From positions 1 through 19,595 of the forward strand of contig JAJFUY010000152.1 of assembly GCA_021372185.1 (NCBI GenBank): DNA of 19,595 bases, read 5' to 3'. This stretch comes from Chlamydiales bacterium (GTDB lineage Bacteria > Chlamydiota > Chlamydiia > Chlamydiales > FEN-1388). Shown one piece after another: positions 7,798 through 12,650 of this stretch. The number at the start of each line of letters is the position of its first letter. Position 1 is the stretch's first letter. The position numbers and the translations under genes are program-made. The notes beneath the pieces were generated by a model. That model was not told the DNA's origin. It did not search any database and worked only from the letters and a program-made list of their open reading frames with translations.

Positions 7798-8691
7798 ATG
7801 CGTACGTTTATATTGTTCATCTTTTCACTTTCATTATGTACTGCTAAAGTCAGTGCAGTTGAAGTACACCCTGATAACATCGATGAGAAAAAAAAGATCA
7901 CTGAAGATACAGGTATCTGGCTGCCTCTTTCAGAATTATATCCATCAGAGCTTGCCAACCCAAGACAGGTGGCCTTTGCTTGCGGTCTTAGGTTTCATGA
8001 TTCAATTTCTGGACGTGTTTCTAGCCCGGTTACGTTTGGTATGCAGTTTCCTGTATATAGGTTTGTAAAAGTTGATATGTTTTCTAAAACAGGTGATATG
8101 CAATTTGATATTGAAGGTGCAGTATTTGGAATCTTTAACCAGACAAAGCGCGATAATACTTTGATCAATACAGAATACTATGTAGGACTTCCTGTTACTT
8201 ATGCCTATGATAAGTGGGCTCACAAAGTGCGCCTGTATCATGTCTCTTCTCACCTAGGTGATGAGTATCTAAAAACACATAAATATGCCAAACGCTACAA
8301 CAAAAGCTATGAGGCTTTTGACTATTCACTCTCATACATGCTTACGGAATCGTTTAGATTGTATGCAAGGCCAGGAGTAATTATGCATAGTGACTCAGAG
8401 ATGCGCTTAAAGCCACTTTATGTAGAATATGGAATTGATGTGCATTTAAATAAACGTATCTGGAAAGAACTGTATGGTCAGCCTTTTATATCCATGAATT
8501 TTGGAAATGCCCAAGATACAAACTGGGATATTGATGCTACGTACGCTATAGGCTACGAATGGGGTAGAATAGAAAACATAGGTAGAAAAGCGCGTGTCAC
8601 TCTTGAATACCATACAGGGTTTTCTCAAGAGGGCCAATTTAGCCGTAAACGCGATAACTACCTACAGTTTAGTCTGTCTTATGGGTACTAA
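7798..8691 (+). CDS. DUF1207-family outer-membrane protein
   Basis: A GTG at 7777 extends the frame, but ATG 7798 has GAGG six bases upstream and begins a clear signal peptide (MRTFILFIFSLSLCTAKVSA, cleavage predicted after Ala20). The mature protein of about 277 aa has alternating aromatic beta-strand patterns and ends in YLQFSLSYGY, a C-terminal aromatic as in outer-membrane barrels. The block VRLYHVSSHLGDEYL (about 144-158) followed by YEAFDYSLSYML is the hallmark of DUF1207 as I know it. The family is uncharacterised and occurs in several Gram-negative groups, including Chlamydiae. The likely place is the outer membrane. The stop TAA (8689-8691) overlaps the stop of a tiny gene on the other strand. 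Confidence 0.85.
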   Translation: MRTFILFIFSLSLCTAKVSAVEVHPDNIDEKKKITEDTGIWLPLSELYPSELANPRQVAFACGLRFHDSISGRVSSPVTFGMQFPVYRFVKVDMFSKTGDMQFDIEGAVFGIFNQTKRDNTLINTEYYVGLPVTYAYDKWAHKVRLYHVSSHLGDEYLKTHKYAKRYNKSYEAFDYSLSYMLTESFRLYARPGVIMHSDSEMRLKPLYVEYGIDVHLNKRIWKELYGQPFISMNFGNAQDTNWDIDATYAIGYEWGRIENIGRKARVTLEYHTGFSQEGQFSRKRDNYLQFSLSYGY

Positions 8692-8819
8692 CCTACAAGA
8701 CCGATAATACCTGTGATTATGAGGTAAAGGGCCACTACAATATTTAGGGTAGATGGATAAATCCAAATGACAATTCCCGCAATAAGAGCGACGATTGGTG
8801 ATATAGCTGGGTGAAACAT
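8688..8819 (-). CDS. DUF3096-like single-helix membrane peptide, 43 aa
   Basis: The minus strand encodes a peptide starting MFHPAISPIVALIAGIVIW, with a second hydrophobic part LNIVVALYLIITGIIGLVG, ending at TAG (8690-8688). The pattern, a short N-terminus then ISLIAGI-like and a helix ending LIIIGLLGL-like, matches the small DUF3096 family of 40-60-aa membrane proteins. AAAGG lies about ten bases upstream of ATG 8819. The stop codon overlaps the stop of the convergent DUF1207 gene, and the gene fills the space before the PTP promoter exactly. It is short enough to be missed by length-filtered gene finders. The function of the family is unknown. Confidence 0.72.
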   Translation of the reverse strand: MFHPAISPIVALIAGIVIWIYPSTLNIVVALYLIITGIIGLVG

Positions 8820-8851
8820 AAGTTTTATACCTTTTTTTGGTTTTTTTATCG

Positions 8852-8857
8852 TATAAT
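8852..8857 (+). promoter_or_regulatory. -10 element of the tyrosine phosphatase gene
   Basis: A perfect TATAAT sits 32 bases before the GTG start. No good -35 is visible at 16-18 bases, as that region is T-rich. The start site would be near 8864, giving a leader of about 26 bases that contains AAGGAG (8878-8883), six bases before GTG 8890. Confidence 0.5.
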
Positions 8858-8889
8858 CGAAATGCCTTAAGTTCTACAAGGAGTTTTGT

Positions 8890-9825
8890 GTGAAAATAAA
8901 AAATGTTTCTATTGCGGTATTGTTATTTTTAATCACAAGCGCTTCCTTTGTCTATAGCCAGCACTATGACACGCACCCTTTTGTAGCTGCACAAAAAGAC
9001 CTAAAGGAGCACCTTGAACACGTTCAAAAGCAAGTAGAGGCACGCTGGAAAATTTTTAGTGCCAATAAAACCTTTACCTATTTTGAAACGGCAAAAACTG
9101 ACTTAGAGCTCACAAATGAATTTATTGCCATATTAGATACCAGAAAAGAAGTGTGGACAGCCACTGAGTATGCAAGAGCCCATCATCTTGTAGACAAAAA
9201 GCAGATTAGACACCCCCATTGCATCGCCTTTGCCTATAATCATACGGTAAAAAACTATAATGCCAGCACCGTATTTATTAATGATAGGCCCTACATAGCC
9301 TGTGAGGGGCCTAAAAGAAAATCGGTACCCGCTTTTTTTAATCTCTTGTCCACACTAGAAGTCACACACCTTGTACGGCTGACAGATGCCAAAGAAGGCA
9401 AAAAGAGAAAGTGTCATCCTTACTGGATAATCAGCTCAGGACAAACGCCAGATAAAAAAACGTACCTCGTTGTTCCAAAAGACAAGGGCATACATCCTAT
9501 TAGAACGTTTGATGTGCCAGAATGGCAAGATAACCAAGGTTTTGACCCTGTAAAACTATGTAAACTAGCTTCCAAGGTACGAAAAGAGATACAAGCAAAC
9601 AGCACCCTCTTAGCAGTGCACTGTAGCGCAGGAGTAGGCCGCACAGGTACATTCCTTGCCGCATTAGCAATATTAGACGCAATTGATACTGGCAAATCCT
9701 TTAGCATCCAAGAAATAGTCTACCGCCTATCCCTACAGCGCATCTACGCCGTAAGCACTCCTGGGCAGTATATCACCCTCCACCGCATGGCAGAGCACTA
9801 CCTAAACAAAACCGTAAAAAAATAA
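8890..9825 (+). CDS. Secreted eukaryotic-type protein tyrosine phosphatase
   Basis: This is a 311-aa protein with a signal peptide (MKIKNVSIAVLLFLITSASF then VYS; cleavage probably near residue 23) and a classical PTP domain (about 125-305). Visible motifs are YIACEGP (135-141, counterpart of YIATQGP) and the active-site loop HCSAGVGRTG with nucleophile Cys245 and Arg251. The WPD-loop counterpart is EWQDNQG, with general acid Asp214 kept but Pro replaced by Gln. The Q-loop-like LQRIYAVSTPGQY is at about 282-294. The reaction would be phosphotyrosine hydrolysis through a cysteinyl-phosphate. Bacterial PTPs of this class (YopH, SptP) act on host proteins, so export suggests an effector or periplasmic enzyme. 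The GTG start has AAGGAG six bases upstream. The WQD loop might lower or alter catalysis. Confidence 0.9.
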   Translation: MKIKNVSIAVLLFLITSASFVYSQHYDTHPFVAAQKDLKEHLEHVQKQVEARWKIFSANKTFTYFETAKTDLELTNEFIAILDTRKEVWTATEYARAHHLVDKKQIRHPHCIAFAYNHTVKNYNASTVFINDRPYIACEGPKRKSVPAFFNLLSTLEVTHLVRLTDAKEGKKRKCHPYWIISSGQTPDKKTYLVVPKDKGIHPIRTFDVPEWQDNQGFDPVKLCKLASKVRKEIQANSTLLAVHCSAGVGRTGTFLAALAILDAIDTGKSFSIQEIVYRLSLQRIYAVSTPGQYITLHRMAEHYLNKTVKK

Positions 9826-9842
9826 ACCAAAGATTTTTTGTA

Positions 9843-9991
9843 TTTTGTATTCCTCTCTCTCGGCGCTCTCTGTATTTTCTCTGCGGTAAAAATGTTTTAA
9901 AAAAATATCACAAACATGTGTAGTCAATGTGCGTGATTTTAAATTTTTACCGCAGAGAAAATACAGAGAGTGCAGAGAGAGGAATACAAAA
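9843..9991. repeat. Foldback element B between convergent genes, about 150 bp
   Basis: The left arm (9843-9893, 51 bases) and right arm (9943-9991, 49 bases) are reverse complements apart from a small mismatch/indel at CGGCG versus GCA. The arms carry CGCAGAGAAAATACAGAGAG and GCAGAGAGAGGAATAC, closely related to the words in element A at 1950-2142, including the shared CGCAGAGAAATAC-like core and the AATACAAAAAC end. The 49-base loop is AT-rich. The element fills the space between the PTP stop (9825) and the stop of the convergent ArsC-like gene (10010), so it could also act as a two-way transcription barrier. No poly-T tail directly follows either arm. The 183-base gap contains nothing else I can identify. 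Confidence 0.86.
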
Positions 9992-10009
9992 ACAGAAGTT
10001 AGACTTTAT

Positions 10010-10360
10010 CTAAATAAAAATCGTGTCCCATTCTGGTTTTTTGAAGCCTACAATTCCAAAATCCTTCCCCAAAACAAAAGGCCGCTTCACAAGCATGCCA
10101 TGCTTATTTAAAAGCTTGAACACTTCTTCGCTCGTCATGCCCGGTATTTGTTTTCCTAATTCCATTTCTCGGTACAGAAGACCTGAGGTATTGAGCAGCT
10201 TTTTAATGTTACCTTTTTGAAAGGCGAACATTGCTTCAAGCTCTTTCACAGTGGGAGGTGTGGTAACAATTTCGATTTTTTCAAATGAAATTTTCTTGTC
10301 TTCAAGATAGCTCAAGGCATCTTGGCAAGTTGAACATTTACTATAAATATATACGCGCAT
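10010..10360 (-). CDS. ArsC/Spx-family protein (YusI/YffB-like)
   Basis: This is a 116-aa thioredoxin-fold protein of the arsenate reductase / Spx family (PF03960). The N-terminus MRVYIYSKCSTCQDAL contains a CXXC (Cys9, Cys12). FEKIEIVTTPPTVKEL is the usual linker into the helical insert. MLVKRPFVLGKDFGIVGF (about 89-106) carries the family Arg-Pro motif (Arg93-Pro94). The length fits the YusI/YffB subgroup better than plasmid ArsC. CXXC members may be redox proteins rather than arsenate reductases, and Spx proper is an RNA-polymerase-binding regulator of Firmicutes, unlikely here. AGGGGA lies about five bases before ATG 10360. The gene lies between two CX5R phosphatase-type genes, divergent from the second. 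No arsenic operon is seen. Confidence 0.85.
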   Translation of the reverse strand: MRVYIYSKCSTCQDALSYLEDKKISFEKIEIVTTPPTVKELEAMFAFQKGNIKKLLNTSGLLYREMELGKQIPGMTSEEVFKLLNKHGMLVKRPFVLGKDFGIVGFKKPEWDTIFI

Positions 10361-10441
10361 AGATTCCCCTAAAGCTTGCAGTATACATTCGTTGGCAGAT
10401 ATTTAGCCAATAGGCTAACCTTTATAAAGCAGAGGTTGATT

Positions 10442-11248
10442 ATGATATCGTTTGATGTTCCAGTAGTTATTGAAAGCCACGTAGCAGATAATCGCTATAT
10501 TGTAGAAAAAAGTTTTAAGCCAGATAAATTTTTACAAGAATCAAAAGCTACTTTAGATAAAAAAGTTTTACGGACTTTTATCAATAAGGGTGGCACGTTT
10601 ATTCACCTTGATCCCAAAAAATTTGAGGGAAAAAAGAAGAAAAAACCAAAGCGCTTCCAGCTAAAAAAAGGCGATATTGTCTATCCAGGCTGTGCAGCTG
10701 GGTTTAATAGGTCTCAGACACTCTATGCGGTGCTTACTCGCTACCAAGACGCGATAACGCTTTTTTCGCCTCACGCAAGCAAGATGGGCTTTGATCCCTA
10801 TAATAACGCGGCTAACTGGCATATAAATAAAGTGGATGAACAAGAATCTGATGAATTTATCCTCTGGTCAGGGCATGCTAAAGTGCCGCGCTTTGGGTTT
10901 TTACATTTTGCACATCTCCAACAAGAACAAGAGCCGTCAGAAGATGTGTTACACGAAATTCGAGAGTATTACAACACCCACTATTTTGGTCCCACAAGTG
11001 TTCCTGAAGGACAAGATGGGCATAGAAGAGTCTACATAACCTTTGGCACAAATGTTCACGTGATACTTCACCGCTTAAGCCAAAACAATACAAGCTTAAA
11101 AAATGTCATTCTCGTAGGCATAGCATCAGATGACCGTATTCACCGCCCCATCAAAAAGGGCGTTCTTCCAAAATCCAAAGAAGCCTACGCCGAATTTGAA
11201 AAAATGCTCCATTCGCTCTTAGACTTTTCTAAGCTAAATGAGCATTAA
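10442..11248 (+). CDS. Hypothetical protein with a CX5R phosphatase-type loop, 268 aa
   Basis: A TTG at 10376 lengthens the frame by 22 residues, but ATG 10442 has AGAGG six bases upstream and is preferred. The key feature is YPGCAAGFNRSQTLYAVL (about 81-98): a Cys84-x5-Arg90-Ser motif after a beta-strand (GDIVYPG) and before a helix, as in cysteine-based phosphatases (C-x5-R-S/T). It is preceded by a basic stretch, FEGKKKKKPKRF (61-72). A second region, about 195-232, is a Rossmann-like strand-helix-strand pattern (RRVYITFGTNVHVILHRL, then NVILVGIASD). I cannot place it in a named PTP family, and there is no signal peptide. The immediate neighbours include a bona fide PTP, which raises interest. 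It may be a distant dual-specificity-like phosphatase; enzymatic activity is inference. Confidence 0.7.
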   Translation: MISFDVPVVIESHVADNRYIVEKSFKPDKFLQESKATLDKKVLRTFINKGGTFIHLDPKKFEGKKKKKPKRFQLKKGDIVYPGCAAGFNRSQTLYAVLTRYQDAITLFSPHASKMGFDPYNNAANWHINKVDEQESDEFILWSGHAKVPRFGFLHFAHLQQEQEPSEDVLHEIREYYNTHYFGPTSVPEGQDGHRRVYITFGTNVHVILHRLSQNNTSLKNVILVGIASDDRIHRPIKKGVLPKSKEAYAEFEKMLHSLLDFSKLNEH

Positions 11249-11542
11249 TCAAGGTCTTACTTCAGGCGACTGTCTGGTATTGTAGCAAGAAACCATCACG
11301 GAGGTAAAAATTATTCCTCCGACAAAGCCTGTGAAGCTTGCCGTAATTTGTGTGATATTAGAAATTGTGACGCCTTCATACAATCGATACCCACAGTAGG
11401 CTGTGCCGCATGCTCCTAATGCCGTAAGTGCAAGTTTAGCAACAGGCGGCATCTCGGCCTCAAGCTGATCTAAATAATGAGCACCTGCTCTAAGAGGTGG
11501 ATCAATACGTTGCTGAAAAAATGATGCAATGTTCGATGTCAT
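11249..11542 (-). CDS. Small predicted membrane protein, 97 aa
   Basis: I do not recognise this protein. ATG 11542 was chosen over a TTG four codons upstream because a weak GAG site lies seven bases before it; neither start is strong. Two hydrophobic segments (about 34-53, VAKLALTALGACGTAYCGYR, and 65-86, QITASFTGFVGGIIFTSVMV) suggest a hairpin in the membrane, with a polar N-terminus (MTSNIASFFQQRIDPP). The stop codon (11251-11249) directly abuts the stop of the convergent plus-strand gene. The layout resembles the 101-aa protein at 4731-5036, but I see no clear sequence similarity. Confidence 0.55.
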   Translation of the reverse strand: MTSNIASFFQQRIDPPLRAGAHYLDQLEAEMPPVAKLALTALGACGTAYCGYRLYEGVTISNITQITASFTGFVGGIIFTSVMVSCYNTRQSPEVRP

Positions 11543-11577
11543 ATAAAATCTCAAGAAAAAGGAATGGACCTAATAGC

Positions 11578-11611
11578 TAATGCATGAGGTCAGATATGAC
11601 CTCATGCATTA
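11578..11611 (-). terminator. Perfect 15-bp hairpin, possible 3' end signal
   Basis: TAATGCATGAGGTCA (11578-11592) and its exact reverse complement (11597-11611) are separated by GATA. The hairpin lies 29 bases past the stop of the 188-aa minus-strand gene and before the next minus-strand gene. No U-run follows on either strand, so it is not a standard intrinsic terminator. It may be an mRNA 3' stabiliser, a processing site or an operator-like palindrome. Confidence 0.5.
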
Positions 11612-11639
11612 TCGGCAGTTTAAATAAAATTTAACCAGG

Positions 11640-12206
11640 TCAGTTCAGGCGTACAACCTGAGGACAGCAATATCCATGTTTTTGAGCAGGATCTATAAGT
11701 CTGCTTTCAGCTAACTTAGCAATGACTTCTGGTTGATTGTTTCTATGAGCTTGGCAATGAATAAGGCTTATTGCATGGCCATAAAGTCTTGTTCTATTCC
11801 CTGCAAAAGAATCCATTTGCTGAATAGCCGGCACGATTAACTCATGCTGACCATCAGTATAGCGCTGGATAGGGATACAGTAGAGTATCGTCTCTCTTGA
11901 GCTAGCATCGGCCTCTCTGGCAAAATGCTTAGTAACGATTTCCAAAGCAAGGTCATATACTCGCTTACCAACAACCACTAACCCAATGTCTTGCCAAGAA
12001 AGCCCATAGTTATCGTGCAGCAGAGAAGTGTATTGTTCTGTTAACTCTTTAGATCCTTGATTTATCGCGCGTAATGTGAGGTGAGCTTGAAAGGCCGTTT
12101 TGAGGGTCGGTAAATGCTCTTGTTTAGCTTCTGCTGTTAACAGACAGTCACCCGCACGCATTTGTGATGATAATAGTTGATAGTCGAGACCGCTCGGGCT
12201 GCTCAT
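11640..12206 (-). CDS. Hypothetical protein, 188 aa
   Basis: I do not recognise this protein. It is supported by GGAG six bases before ATG 12206, a plausible promoter upstream and codon use like its neighbours. The protein is soluble and mostly helical. Residues about 55-100 (TEQYTSLLHDNYGLSWQDIG, then a Lys/Arg-Val-Tyr helix) are amphipathic. The C-terminal third is rich in His and Cys, including HCQAH and GYCCPQ near the end, which could bind metal. There is no signal peptide or membrane segment. It precedes a 15-bp hairpin and a small membrane-protein gene in the same direction. Confidence 0.65.
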   Translation of the reverse strand: MSSPSGLDYQLLSSQMRAGDCLLTAEAKQEHLPTLKTAFQAHLTLRAINQGSKELTEQYTSLLHDNYGLSWQDIGLVVVGKRVYDLALEIVTKHFAREADASSRETILYCIPIQRYTDGQHELIVPAIQQMDSFAGNRTRLYGHAISLIHCQAHRNNQPEVIAKLAESRLIDPAQKHGYCCPQVVRLN

Positions 12207-12220
12207 AGGAACTCCATATT

Positions 12221-12249
12221 AATTTATTAAAGTCTTTAGGTTGTTACAA
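12221..12249 (-). promoter_or_regulatory. Putative promoter of the 188-aa gene
   Basis: On the minus strand TTGTAA (12249-12244), a 17-base spacer and TAAATT (12226-12221) lie just upstream of the GGAG site and ATG 12206. The -10 matches consensus at 4 of 6 positions. Confidence 0.38.
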
Positions 12250-12289
12250 GCTGTAAATGCTACGCGATTGTCTTAAAAATTCAAAGAAA

Positions 12290-12488
12290 AAAGGGCTGAA
12301 GGCTTTTAGAGTACGACCCCAAGGGCGTGCACTTAAGAGGCTGACAGGCGCCCCAGCCGCTATTTCCTGTCAGCCTCTAAGCCGTGCAGCAAAAGCATTC
12401 TCAGAGCTTTTAAGCCTCTAACCATGTCCCTTTTTTTGCACTCTTTGACATTTTTTGGTACCAATTTTTGTCAAAATTGGCATTTTTT
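12290..12488 (+). ncRNA. Possible structured small RNA ending in an intrinsic terminator
   Basis: The gene-free region between divergent genes (12207-12650) contains a strong stem, AGAGGCTGACAGG (12336-12348) with its exact complement (12366-12378). It is extended by GCAC/GTGC (12329-12332 with 12384-12387) and, further out, by GGCTT with AAGCC (12301-12305 with about 12412-12416). This leaves a large internal bubble. Downstream, CCAATTTT-TGTC-AAAATTGG followed by CATTTTTT (12461-12488) is a convincing plus-strand terminator with no protein gene ahead of it. Together they suggest a transcript of up to 200 nt. A long hairpin with a central bubble is reminiscent of 6S RNA, but no conserved sequence proves that. 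No SRP, tmRNA or RNase P motif is present. Confidence 0.35.
12461..12488 (+). terminator. Intrinsic terminator with no upstream plus-strand CDS
   Basis: CCAATTTT (12461-12468), loop TGTC, AAAATTGG (12473-12480), then CATTTTTT: an 8-bp stem with a U-tract. It is oriented on the plus strand. It would end a non-coding transcript or attenuate a long leader of the beta-helix gene 160 bases downstream. Confidence 0.6.
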
Positions 12489-12564
12489 ATGAACAAACTG
12501 CAATTTGTCGTCAAGGAAATCGGGAGGCGTTTAAGCGGCCGGGTACTAATGATTATGGCGCCGT

Positions 12565-12648
12565 TTGGCTCCTTTGGATTTGTCTTGTAAATAAAAAGTG
12601 GGGGGGTAATTTTAAAATTTACAAAAAAATGGTGTAAGGAGTCCCCAC
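12565..12648 (+). promoter_or_regulatory. Promoter and leader hairpin of the beta-helix gene
   Basis: TTGGCT (12565-12570), a 17-base spacer and TAAATA (12588-12593) form a weak promoter candidate with a start near 12600. The leader then begins with GTGGGG (12598-12603), which can pair with CCCCAC (12643-12648), lying exactly between the AAGGAG ribosome-binding site (12637-12642) and ATG 12651. The Shine-Dalgarno would sit in the loop, directly against the stem. This could modulate translation initiation. Confidence 0.35.
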
Positions 12649-12650
12649 CC

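Noticed and set aside
7635..7958. 107-aa ORF on the minus strand
   Set aside because: It overlaps the well-supported DUF1207 gene start and signal peptide and shows no domain-like pattern.
10010..10360. Arsenic-resistance operon
   Set aside because: Only one ArsC/Spx-fold gene is present; no arsR, arsB or acr3 nearby, and CXXC spacing suggests a different subgroup.
12290..12425. SRP RNA, tmRNA or tRNA
   Set aside because: The conserved SRP GGAAG/tetraloop words, tRNA-like ends and T-loop GTTCRA pattern are absent.
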